DNA of 21,005 nt from JAGOTP01 sp964359565 (GTDB lineage: Bacteria; Patescibacteriota; Patescibacteriia; 2-12-FULL-60-25), in assembly GCA_964359565.1 (NCBI GenBank), contig CAYHTN010000015.1, positions 1-21,005 on the forward strand, given 5' to 3'. Both the position numbers and the translations under genes were made by a program. The notes under the pieces are model-generated. The model was not told where the DNA came from. It worked only from the letters and a program-made list of their open reading frames with translations, and ran no database searches. Positions 1-7,595 of this stretch are shown here, one piece after another. Every line of letters begins with the position of its first letter. Positions within the stretch are counted from its first letter, which is position 1.

Positions 1-17
1 GTTCCCGGGATGGGATC

Positions 18-2639
18 TTGAAGCCATTTGCCGATGCGGTCTCCGCGGTTGCCCGTGCCCTGGGCATCGACGAGGGCGAGTTCGCACGCCGCAAGGCGTT
101 CCTCGAACTGAGCGAAGACGATGTCGCGCTGCTCAAGGCGCTTCACTCGCGTCTGCGGAAAGCCGAACGGCATTTCGTGGACGATTTCTATACGCACCTT
201 CTCACGTTCGAGGAGACGCGGCGCTTCATTCCGGACGATCATGCCCTTGAACGCCTGAAGCGTACCCAGGCCGCCTACTTCGAGAGCCTGACCGCGGGTG
301 AATACGGTGGCGACTACATCCGCGACCGCCTGCGCGTGGGCCTCGCGCACGAGCGCATCGGCCTGGCGCCCAAGTGGTACATCGGCGCCTACAGCAAGTA
401 CCTCTGCGGTCTGCTGCCCGAGGTCTGGCGGCTGCATAAACGCAATCCGGATCGGTTCATCGCCACCTACCGCGCACTGCTCAAGATCGTGCTCCTCGAC
501 ATGGGGCTCGCCATCGACACGTACATCCACGCCGACCAGCAGACCATCCTGGGCCTGAAGGCGTTCGCCGAGGACATCCTCGCCAGCCTGCCCGCCGGCC
601 TGTTGGTCGTGGATGCGGATCTGCGTGTCATGCGCGTCAACCGCTCGTTCCGGGAGGTGTTCAACCACCGCCGTCCATCCCGCCTGGAGGGAGAACCGCT
701 GGATGACGTGCTGCCGGTTCCGGGGCTGCGCGCGCAGGCTGAAGGTGTACTCGCCACCGGGGAGGCCCTGCACGGCCTGAGCGTCGCACTGAACGGCAAG
801 CACCTCCTGCTGACGCTGACTGGAATACGGATTGCGGAAGAAGAAGAAGAAGAAGAAGCCCGCCTGCTCGTGATCGTCGAGGACGTGACTGCGGAGCATG
901 AGCTGCGCGCGCAGGCGCGCGCCCACGAGCAGCGCTTCCACGACCTGGTCCAGGGGCTCGACGCCATCGTCTGGGAGGCGGAGGTGCGTGGGGAGCAAAT
1001 CGTCTTTACGTTCATGAGCCGCCACGCCGAAGCCCTGCTCGGCTACCCCGTGCAACGCTGGCTGGAGCACGAGTTCTGGCCGGCGTGCGTTCACCCCGAC
1101 GACCGCGACAAGGTGTTCGATTTCTACAACCAGGTTCTGGGGAGCGATCCCGGCGCGGACAAGGAGCGCGGACGCTACGAGATCGAGTATCGGGTACGCA
1201 AGGCCGATGGAGGCGTGATCTGGCTCCAGGACGTTGTCCACTTGACCCGCGGCGCGAGCGGCCCGGGGAGGCTGCGCGGCGTCACGGTGGACATGACGGC
1301 GAGAAAGGACCTGGAAGAGCAACTCGCGCGCATGGCTCGGTATGACAGCCTCACGGGCCTGCCCAACCGCAACCAGCTCGCCGACCGCCTCGACCAGACG
1401 TTGATCTCCGCCACGCGTCACCGGCGCGCGGCGGCGGTGCTGTTCCTCGACCTCGACCGCTTCAAGTCCATCAACGACAGCCTCGGGCACAACGTGGGCG
1501 ACCAATTGCTCAAGGCCGCGGGGGAGCGGCTGGCGGCGTGCATACGCGAGGGCGACACCGTCGCCCGGCTCGGCGGTGACGAATTCGTCGTTGTGCTCGC
1601 GGACATGGCCCGGACCCAGGATGCCGCGCATCTCGCGAAAAAAGTGCTCGGCCGCCTTGCCCAGCCGTTCAGCATCGATGTCCACAATGCCGGTGCCGAG
1701 GAATTCTTCATTACCGGCTCCATCGGTGTCAGTCTCTATCCCGGCGACGGCGAGGACGCCGAGACCCTGCTCAAGAACGCCGACGTCGCCATGTACCGCG
1801 CCAAGGAACACGGAGGCAACAACTACCAGTTCTTCACGCCCGAGATGAACGCCCGCGCCCGCAAGCAGTTGAGCATGGAGAACGCCCTGCATGGCGCCCT
1901 CGATCGAAACCAATTCGTGCTCTATTACCAGCCCCAGGTGGATCTGGCCGGCGGCGGGATCGTCGGCGTCGAGGCGCTGTTGCGCTGGAAGCATCCGAAG
2001 CAAGGTCTCGTCGCCCCCGCCGAGTTCATCCCGTTGCTGGAGGAGACCGGCCTTATCGTCCCGGTCGGCGAATGGGTGTTGCGCGAAGCCTGCGCGCAAG
2101 CCACGGCCTGGCGCGAGGCCGGCTTGCCGCCGTTGCGCATGGCGGTCAACCTCTCCGCGCGGCAGTTGCGGGACGGGCGCTTCGCGGACACCGTCGCCGC
2201 GGCGCTCGCCGACACCGGCATGGACCCCGACGGCCTGGAACTCGAGATCACCGAGAGCCTGGTCATGCAGCAGGTCGAGGCGAGCCTCGAGGCGCTGCGC
2301 CGGATCCACGCACTCGGCGTGCATATCTCCATGGACGATTTCGGCACCGGCTACTCTTCCTTGAGCCACCTGAAATTGCTTCCCATCGACGCCGTGAAGA
2401 TCGACCGCTCTTTCGTGCGCGATATCCCCGACGACGAGAACGACGCCGCCATCGTCGAGGCGATCATCGTCCTGGCGCGCACCCTGCGGCTCAACGTCAT
2501 CGCCGAGGGCGTCGAGACCGAGGCGCAGCTCGCGTTTCTGCGCGCGCTCGGCTGCGGCGCGGCGCAGGGGTTCTTGTTCAGCCGCCCGGTGCCGGCGGCG
2601 GAGTTGACCGAGCGACTGCGGGAGACTTGGCCGCGATAG
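18..2639 (+). CDS. Globin-coupled PAS-PAS-GGDEF-EAL c-di-GMP enzyme
   Basis: An 873-residue cytoplasmic heme sensor coupled to c-di-GMP turnover. Residues about 20-175 form a globin-sensor domain: the block around H111 followed by IGLAPKWYIGAY is the usual proximal-heme-His region of globin-coupled sensors, and Y58 is a plausible distal residue. Two PAS domains follow (about 185-300 and 310-435). The GGDEF domain (about 440-610) has an intact GGDEF at 519-523, preceded by an RxxD product-inhibition site at 510-513. The EAL domain (about 620-870) has EAL at 652-654, DDFGTGYSS and EGVET motifs. Both catalytic halves look intact, so either synthesis or hydrolysis of c-di-GMP, or both, is possible in response to O2 or another gas. 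The TTG start at 18 is the first seen, but the frame is open to the window edge, so the true start may lie upstream. A run of seven GAA codons (E274-E280) sits in the first PAS region. Codon use is very GC-rich, unlike the island downstream. Confidence 0.93.
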   Translation: MKPFADAVSAVARALGIDEGEFARRKAFLELSEDDVALLKALHSRLRKAERHFVDDFYTHLLTFEETRRFIPDDHALERLKRTQAAYFESLTAGEYGGDYIRDRLRVGLAHERIGLAPKWYIGAYSKYLCGLLPEVWRLHKRNPDRFIATYRALLKIVLLDMGLAIDTYIHADQQTILGLKAFAEDILASLPAGLLVVDADLRVMRVNRSFREVFNHRRPSRLEGEPLDDVLPVPGLRAQAEGVLATGEALHGLSVALNGKHLLLTLTGIRIAEEEEEEEARLLVIVEDVTAEHELRAQARAHEQRFHDLVQGLDAIVWEAEVRGEQIVFTFMSRHAEALLGYPVQRWLEHEFWPACVHPDDRDKVFDFYNQVLGSDPGADKERGRYEIEYRVRKADGGVIWLQDVVHLTRGASGPGRLRGVTVDMTARKDLEEQLARMARYDSLTGLPNRNQLADRLDQTLISATRHRRAAAVLFLDLDRFKSINDSLGHNVGDQLLKAAGERLAACIREGDTVARLGGDEFVVVLADMARTQDAAHLAKKVLGRLAQPFSIDVHNAGAEEFFITGSIGVSLYPGDGEDAETLLKNADVAMYRAKEHGGNNYQFFTPEMNARARKQLSMENALHGALDRNQFVLYYQPQVDLAGGGIVGVEALLRWKHPKQGLVAPAEFIPLLEETGLIVPVGEWVLREACAQATAWREAGLPPLRMAVNLSARQLRDGRFADTVAAALADTGMDPDGLELEITESLVMQQVEASLEALRRIHALGVHISMDDFGTGYSSLSHLKLLPIDAVKIDRSFVRDIPDDENDAAIVEAIIVLARTLRLNVIAEGVETEAQLAFLRALGCGAAQGFLFSRPVPAAELTERLRETWPR

Positions 2640-2741
2640 CCGGCAAGTTGTTTTCCTCTGGCCATACGAGATAAATCACCAGAAGGCTGCACAGGCGCTT
2701 GCAGCAGCGCTGCGCGAACACTTACCATGAGCCACAAAGTG

Positions 2742-2757
2742 ACACGATTTCTCGTGT
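2742..2757. repeat. Short perfect inverted repeat
   Basis: Six-base arms ACACGA/TCGTGT with a 4-nt loop lie 32 bases before the small ORF at 2789. There is no T-run after it, so it is not a convincing terminator; it could be an operator or chance. The rest of 2640-2788 shows no gene. Confidence 0.3.
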
Positions 2758-2788
2758 ACGGGAATAGTGAGAAGCGAAAAACAAACGC

Positions 2789-3100
2789 ATGAACCGACTG
2801 ACAGCCTTCTTCAAAGCCCGTGATCTGTTTGCACACAAGCGCATCTTGGCGTTCTGGCTCGTCGCGCTGATCGCGCTCGCGCTTCCGTGGTTGTGGTTCG
2901 CGCTCAGCGATCGGGAGCCGGCGCTGGCTGGGGCAGGCAACCCCGCTGCAGTCGAACGCCACGAATCGCGGCTACCAGAACAGGCGCCGTGACGCTGCGC
3001 CAGCGCCATCTCACTGCCGCTGTGGATGCAGATCAATACCGACATCGACAACTTCGTGTTGGAACAGATCAGTAAGGGATACAGGGACAACGCGAAATGA
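2789..3100 (+). pseudogene. Small single-helix membrane protein ORF, interrupted by in-frame TGA
   Basis: An ATG at 2789 opens a 67-codon ORF ending at TGA 2990-2992. Its N-terminus is basic (FKARDLFAHKR) and is followed by one strong hydrophobic segment at about residues 19-39, so the product would be a one-pass inner-membrane protein. Beyond the TGA the same frame stays open for 35 more codons to TGA 3098-3100, and the extension (ISLPLWMQINTDIDNFVLEQ) looks protein-like rather than random. This suggests a roughly 103-codon gene broken by a nonsense change, though a functional 67-residue protein followed by unrelated sequence is equally possible. The ribosome-binding site is weak. No family is recognised. 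It lies between the c-di-GMP gene and the terminator, outside the defence cassette. Confidence 0.35.
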
Positions 3101-3161
3101 TTTTATACAGAAGTTACGAAACGCGAGCCCTGTTCTGAGCGCGTATCTGGCCTAATATTAT

Positions 3162-3192
3162 CCGTCGGCTCGCGCCGCCGGTGTTTTTTCTT
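3162..3192 (+). terminator. Rho-independent terminator
   Basis: CCG-t-CGGC / GCCG-c-CGG pair across a TCGC tetraloop (3162-3181), giving a GC stem with one mismatch. It is followed by TG and six T's (3184-3189), then CTT. It would end transcription coming from the left flank and insulate the cassette promoter 150 bases downstream. Confidence 0.65.
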
Positions 3193-3341
3193 AATACGCG
3201 GGCACGAATCAGGCTGTACCTATATGCGAGGTCACGATCGGTGTTACGACCGAAGCGCAGAGAACCTAATACTGAGTTCTTGTGGCGCATGTTCGGAATC
3301 CGATCTTCATCAGAGACTTTGGGAAATGGTCTGGCTTTTCC

Positions 3342-3371
3342 TTGACAGCTGATACCTCTGATAGGTATAAG
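3342..3371 (+). promoter_or_regulatory. Sigma-70 promoter of the defence cassette
   Basis: A perfect -35 box TTGACA (3342-3347) and a -10 box TATAAG (3366-3371) are separated by 18 bases. This is slightly longer than the optimal 17, a spacing often seen in MerR-controlled promoters. A second AT-rich TATAAT at 3377-3382 has no matching -35. Transcription would begin near 3378, just before the MerR-like regulator gene. Confidence 0.65.
3352..3368. promoter_or_regulatory. Candidate operator (inverted repeat in promoter spacer)
   Basis: Perfect six-base arms ATACCT (3352-3357) and AGGTAT (3363-3368) are separated by 5 bases. The dyad sits between the -35 and -10 boxes and overlaps the first bases of the -10. 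That is the placement used by MerR-family regulators, and the next gene encodes a MerR-like helix-turn-helix. The regulator-operator pairing is inferred. Confidence 0.5.
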
Positions 3372-3404
3372 ACCCCTATAATATATCACGTGAGCGTGCC
3401 AGCT

Positions 3405-3695
3405 ATGCCGGCCTCAGGTCTTGGCGCAGGTTTTACCACCAAGCAACTACTAAGAGTCACTGGAATTTCGGAGGCGACGTTAAGGCGATGGTTGAAAGAC
3501 GGCCAACCTGTTCCAGAACTTTCAAATTGCAAGCGGGATTGGCGCGGGTGGCGTATCTGGGGCCAGCGCCACGTAGATGCAATCGTTCGATATCAGGAAC
3601 AAAAGCAACGACAACACGAAAGCCAAAATGGGCCTCAGCGTCGATCGTCCGGTTCTGCCGCAGGCCAAAAGAGTCAGAGGAACCGACGGTCCTGA
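3405..3695 (+). CDS. Small MerR-like HTH DNA-binding protein
   Basis: A 96-residue protein. Residues 9-30 (FTTKQLLRVTGISEATLRRWL) are a MerR/excisionase-type helix-turn-helix. A tryptophan-rich wing region follows (DWRGWRIW), then a helix (HVDAIVRYQEQ) and a basic, Gln/Ser-rich tail. It lacks a ligand-binding domain, so it is a minimal regulator or a recombination directionality-like factor rather than a classical metal sensor. The frame runs open upstream to GTG 3282, but that would lie before the promoter. GTG 3390, GTG 3396 or ATG 3405 are the sensible starts; none has a clear Shine-Dalgarno, and GTG 3390 would leave a leader of only about 12 nt. It stops 70 bases before the ATPase gene and is the first gene of the cassette, so it probably controls it through the dyad at 3352-3368. 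Confidence 0.65.
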   Translation: MPASGLGAGFTTKQLLRVTGISEATLRRWLKDGQPVPELSNCKRDWRGWRIWGQRHVDAIVRYQEQKQRQHESQNGPQRRSSGSAAGQKSQRNRRS

Positions 3696-3765
3696 ATGAG
3701 CACGTCAGTAACTCAGGTATTCAAGCTAAATCGTGCGTTATTCACGCGGTGGAGTACAGAGACCA

Positions 3766-5382
3766 ATGACCAGAGTCACATCTAGAACAACCACCAGTTC
3801 CGTTATTGCGCTCGAAAAGTTTATCCAAGCCACGCGCGACTCCGGCTATAAGGGAGCTGCAAGCGCAATTTCCGAACTTGTCGACAATTCTATTCAAGCT
3901 GGTGCGACGGAGATCTCGATATCTGTAAGTGCTGATTCAGGCGACGAGTATAAAGAGATTACAGTTTCGGTGCTCGACAATGGCAGTGGAATGGATCCTT
4001 TTACTCTGAGGCAGGCGCTGCGTTTTGGTGGCAGTACCCGATTCGACGATCGTAGGGGTCTTGGCCGGTATGGGATGGGTCTACCAAATGCCTCTCTCAG
4101 TCATGCAAGACGTGTTACGGTCTATACATGGCAGACGTCAGGGGAAAATGGCCGGAATGGGCGTTCCCGTGTACATGGTAAGCGCATCTTGCCTTATCGG
4201 GTGTATATGTCTTACCTGGATATTGATGAGATAGTGCGGGGCGACTTAGCCGAGGTTCCGCGTCCAACCATCGTTGAGAATCCTCCTGCGCAGTGTGGCA
4301 CCAAATCGGGAACGTTGGTTTTGTGGACCCATTGCGATCGTTTGGACAATCGACGAGTGTCCACTATCGTTCGAAAGCTACTACCAGAATTGGGACGGCG
4401 ATTTCGGCACTTCCTGTGGAAGGGGCTTCGCATTACGATAAACAACGATTCCGTCACTCCAGTTGATCCTCTTTACTTGCACTCGAATTCAGTTGTAGCA
4501 GGTGCCCGCCTTTTCGGTGAAGAGCTTCGCTATGAGGTCTGTGCCGACGCGTCAAATTCCAAAGCCACTGGTGTAGTTCGCGTACGCTTTTCGGAATTGC
4601 CGGTTCACGAATGGCACAAACTTTCAAACGAAGAGAAACGGCGAATCGGAGTGTCGAATGGTGCTGGCGTATCAATCGTTAGAGCTGGTCGTGAAGTCGA
4701 CTATGGCTGGTTCTTCATGGGTAACAAGCGCCGTGAAAACTATGATGATTGGTGGCGATGTGAAATTCAATTCGAACCTATCCTCGATGAGGCGTTTGGC
4801 ATAACGCATACCAAGCAACAGATTCGCCCGCAGCCGCACTTATTAGAAGCGTTGGCCACAGACCTGGAGGCCGTCGCACGAGCATTGAATAACCGCGCTC
4901 GTAAGGCGCATTTTGCCATTAAAGCGGGTGAGCGCTTTTCCGAAGCAGAACGTGTGGCGTCAGATGCAGAGAAACTACTGCGCCCGTTGCGCAGATGCGC
5001 ATCGGTCAAGAACAAGTCTCTATTTAACCAAGTGCAACAAATGCATCCGACTCTGCGTCATCTTCAGCCGGAGGCCTCGGAAGGATTGCAGTATCGAATT
5101 GTTGAAGGCGCACTGCAGAATACCTGCTTCTTTAATTACGTCTTTGATGGAAGGCGGGTAGTGCTGTTATTAAACCCAGATCATCCATTCTATCGTGAGG
5201 TATACAAGCCTCTGGCTGATGGTGACTCTACCCGCGACCAGCTGCTTCGTGCAAAGGTCGAGCTACTACTCTTAGCTGTAGTCCGTAGCGAAATCGACTG
5301 CTCTTCACGCGTGAATTCAGAAGCTCTCGCTAGGCATCGTTTGGAATGGAGCAATACTTTGGCCACATTCCTCAATGGTTGA
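3766..5382 (+). CDS. GHKL (Hsp90/MORC-type) ATPase
   Basis: A 538-residue protein. The N-terminal ATPase carries all the GHKL boxes: N-box ELVDNSIQAG (E37, D40, N41), G1 box DNGSGMD (71-77), and lid/G2 box GRYGMGLPNAS (100-110). A transducer-like beta-rich region follows to about residue 330 (GAGVSIVRAGREVDYGWFF). The remainder is mostly helical, with an IRPQPHLLEALATDLE stretch, and no nuclease or kinase motif is visible. By family logic it would dimerise on ATP and act as a clamp or conformational switch, as in MutL, Hsp90 and MORC proteins; its partner is unknown. Start choice: GTG 3733 would add 11 residues; ATG 3766 has GGTGGAG upstream at a long spacing and keeps the ATPase domain complete. 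The last 8 bases overlap the DruA-like gene, implying translational coupling. Confidence 0.88.
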   Translation: MTRVTSRTTTSSVIALEKFIQATRDSGYKGAASAISELVDNSIQAGATEISISVSADSGDEYKEITVSVLDNGSGMDPFTLRQALRFGGSTRFDDRRGLGRYGMGLPNASLSHARRVTVYTWQTSGENGRNGRSRVHGKRILPYRVYMSYLDIDEIVRGDLAEVPRPTIVENPPAQCGTKSGTLVLWTHCDRLDNRRVSTIVRKLLPELGRRFRHFLWKGLRITINNDSVTPVDPLYLHSNSVVAGARLFGEELRYEVCADASNSKATGVVRVRFSELPVHEWHKLSNEEKRRIGVSNGAGVSIVRAGREVDYGWFFMGNKRRENYDDWWRCEIQFEPILDEAFGITHTKQQIRPQPHLLEALATDLEAVARALNNRARKAHFAIKAGERFSEAERVASDAEKLLRPLRRCASVKNKSLFNQVQQMHPTLRHLQPEASEGLQYRIVEGALQNTCFFNYVFDGRRVVLLLNPDHPFYREVYKPLADGDSTRDQLLRAKVELLLLAVVRSEIDCSSRVNSEALARHRLEWSNTLATFLNG

Positions 5383-7441
5383 CCAAGGCACAGAAGCCTC
5401 GCATTGGACGGCACTTGCGCCGCGGTTGCGCAGGAAGGAGTCACGTGACCGTTTCCTGATTTATGCACGTACCCTTTTGCGGATCGGAAATGCCAAGCAA
5501 GGTGACCAACTTGGTCCTGCTCTTGAGGAGGTGCGACGCAACTTTGTCAATTCCTTGCACACTCGTCGTTCGGCAGAGGGGCAAACACTTCTTGCTGCTG
5601 GTTTAGTGCTCACGGACTTGGTCATACAAGGTTGGCCACTACGGGTTCGGCGGGGTACTGTAGAAGTGACCCCGCCCGCCTCCGTAACAACAAATCACGC
5701 AGCTGAAAAGGAGCGAATTCGGCGGCAAGAACTAGTGAAGAGAGACGCTCAACTTCAGGAACCTTCGGTCAAGTCATTTGTGCGTTCCATGGAAATCGCG
5801 CGACTGTTTGACGACCGATTAGTTTCGATCTTTTCGTTAATGAGGGATGGTCGTGAATTATCCAAGGTGCTACAGAAGGCCCGAGTACACAATAACAACG
5901 GATGGGCCAATGCACTTGAGCAGATTGTCGATCCCTATCTTCAATTCGTTTCCGACAATGCACGCTGCTCGTTTACAGGTTTGCGCCTAGTCGACATCTG
6001 GCGTTACTTCCGCCACACATGGACGAATCAGTACACAAGCGTTCCGGGCCGCAGCATGATGTTCATTGTTCGAGATCGTGCAGCGCCCCTCCATCCGGTA
6101 GTTGGAATCGGAGCGCTGAGTAGTCCTATTATGCAAATTCGTGTGCGAGATAATTGGATAGGTTGGCATCCGTCTGCGTTCCTCTCTTGGATCAAGGATG
6201 CCCCGACAACTGCGGTCGCCAGATGGTTAGTAAAGACTGTGGATGGTGCTATCAGGGAAATTTACATAGATGATTTCGTGGAAGAAGAACTTATAACTTC
6301 TCGTCTACTTCGGAATCCTACTGAGGACATAGTTGGCAATCTGCTCCAGGTAGCTGCCAAGCAGCGCAGGCTACACCATCGATATGTTCGATCTCGAGAA
6401 CACAAAAGGGCTAACAATGATGGGGATGCCGATTACTGGGTTAATCGCGCGCGCACTCATCTGTTTCGCAGTAAGCGAGCTCTCGCACTCGCTGAACTGC
6501 TGCAAGCCAGAGCGGTTTTATTGCGATATTTTGGCGCACACCCAACCGGTAAGAAGCTTGCTCAATTAGCCGAGAACCGAGATGGCGAAAGAATTATTTG
6601 TAAGATATTGAGAAAAGCTAAGGCAAGCAGAGTCGGTATTTCTGTTGCCGATATTTCTGTTTGCGGCGCTGTCCAACCGTACAACGCGATTCTAGGTGGC
6701 AAGCTCGTCAGTATGCTGGCTGCGAGCCCAGAAGTTGCATTGGAGTATCGACGTCGCTACGCGAAGGCAGAGAGTGAGATCGCTTCCGCAATAGCTGGGC
6801 GGCCGATCGTCAGGGACTCTAACTTGGTCTTGTTCGGAACGACGTCGCTCTATGGCGTCGGCTCAAGCCAGTATAATCGTGTCAAGATTCCTTGTGAGCG
6901 AATAGGCGGAGACAAAACTGGATCGTCGATTAAGTACGAAGAACTCGGTTACTCGGAAGCGTTTGGAACATCTCAATATTCGGACGAGACGGTAAACGCG
7001 CTGGTTGATCTTGTGCAGCAATCAGACAACGGCCAGCGCGTAAATAGTATCTTTGGTGAAGGCGTGAGCCCTAAGCTACGAAAAGTGCGCGAGGGTCTTG
7101 ACCTAGTCGGCTTTCCGTCCGGTTTTCTCCTTCGGCACCATAGGCGCCGGATTGTTTATGGCGTAAGTCTAATTCGCAATCTCCGTGAATATCTGCTCGG
7201 TATCGATCGTGAGCCGGATTACTTGGTACGTATGCAGAATGGGCGAAAGGCGACATCACAGATTGCCGCGTGGTGGCGGGAACGTTGGCTTCGCAACCGA
7301 ATTCAATCGGACCTGGTACTAGAAGCGGTTGCTGGCCATACACCAATCCGCCCACTCCGTCATGGTGCGCGGGTAGCGTTCAAGACCGATGAAACCGAGC
7401 AAGGGCCGCTATTGGAAAACGTTTTAATATGCAGTCCCTGA
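5375..7441 (+). CDS. druA: DruA-family (DUF4338) Druantia-type protein
   Basis: A 688-residue protein recognised by DUF4338-like blocks. These are TGLRLVDIWRYFRHTW (201-216), VVGIGALSSP then RDNWIGWH (258-265), PYNAILGGKLVSMLAASPEV (435-454), GTTSLYGVGSSQYNRVKIP (488-506), VNSIFGEGVSPKLRKVREGL (556-575), and an RHGARVAF block near the C-terminus. DUF4338 is the domain of DruA, one of the marker proteins of type I Druantia defence systems; its biochemical role is not something the sequence reveals. About 200 residues precede the core and are helical and charged, so this is longer than short DUF4338 proteins found beside transposases. ATG 5375 overlaps the ATPase stop (ATGGTTGA), and no strong Shine-Dalgarno is seen, fitting coupled translation. 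The DruA symbol rests on family resemblance recalled from motifs, not a search. Confidence 0.78.
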   Translation: MVDQGTEASHWTALAPRLRRKESRDRFLIYARTLLRIGNAKQGDQLGPALEEVRRNFVNSLHTRRSAEGQTLLAAGLVLTDLVIQGWPLRVRRGTVEVTPPASVTTNHAAEKERIRRQELVKRDAQLQEPSVKSFVRSMEIARLFDDRLVSIFSLMRDGRELSKVLQKARVHNNNGWANALEQIVDPYLQFVSDNARCSFTGLRLVDIWRYFRHTWTNQYTSVPGRSMMFIVRDRAAPLHPVVGIGALSSPIMQIRVRDNWIGWHPSAFLSWIKDAPTTAVARWLVKTVDGAIREIYIDDFVEEELITSRLLRNPTEDIVGNLLQVAAKQRRLHHRYVRSREHKRANNDGDADYWVNRARTHLFRSKRALALAELLQARAVLLRYFGAHPTGKKLAQLAENRDGERIICKILRKAKASRVGISVADISVCGAVQPYNAILGGKLVSMLAASPEVALEYRRRYAKAESEIASAIAGRPIVRDSNLVLFGTTSLYGVGSSQYNRVKIPCERIGGDKTGSSIKYEELGYSEAFGTSQYSDETVNALVDLVQQSDNGQRVNSIFGEGVSPKLRKVREGLDLVGFPSGFLLRHHRRRIVYGVSLIRNLREYLLGIDREPDYLVRMQNGRKATSQIAAWWRERWLRNRIQSDLVLEAVAGHTPIRPLRHGARVAFKTDETEQGPLLENVLICSP

Positions 7442-7595
7442 TCAGAAACTAAAGCGCAGCATTGCTACCTTATTGGCCGCTATTCAAGGGAAATTCTGTG
7501 CCCCCATATCCCGTTGCGTCTAGTAGTAGTAAGGTTTGCTATGGAGGAAGGCAGAGTTTTCAATCTTTTCCGCTGTAAATAAAAAACGGGACGGG

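Noticed and set aside
2990..2992. Selenocysteine codon at the TGA in the small membrane ORF
   Set aside because: No selenoprotein motif or clear SECIS-like hairpin follows directly; a nonsense change is simpler.
2351..3090. Minus-strand open frames opposite the sensor gene end and the small membrane ORF
   Set aside because: Low-complexity Ser/Arg-rich translations with no motif; the shadow of GC-rich coding sequence for the first part.
3282..3404. N-terminal extension of the MerR-like gene from GTG 3282
   Set aside because: It would place the coding start upstream of the TTGACA/TATAAG promoter, and the extra residues do not look like part of the HTH protein.
7536..7595. TTG start for the 961-aa protein
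   Set aside because: Its only purine-rich upstream sequence is one base away; ATG 7596 has a better-placed site and begins at the first protein-like residues.
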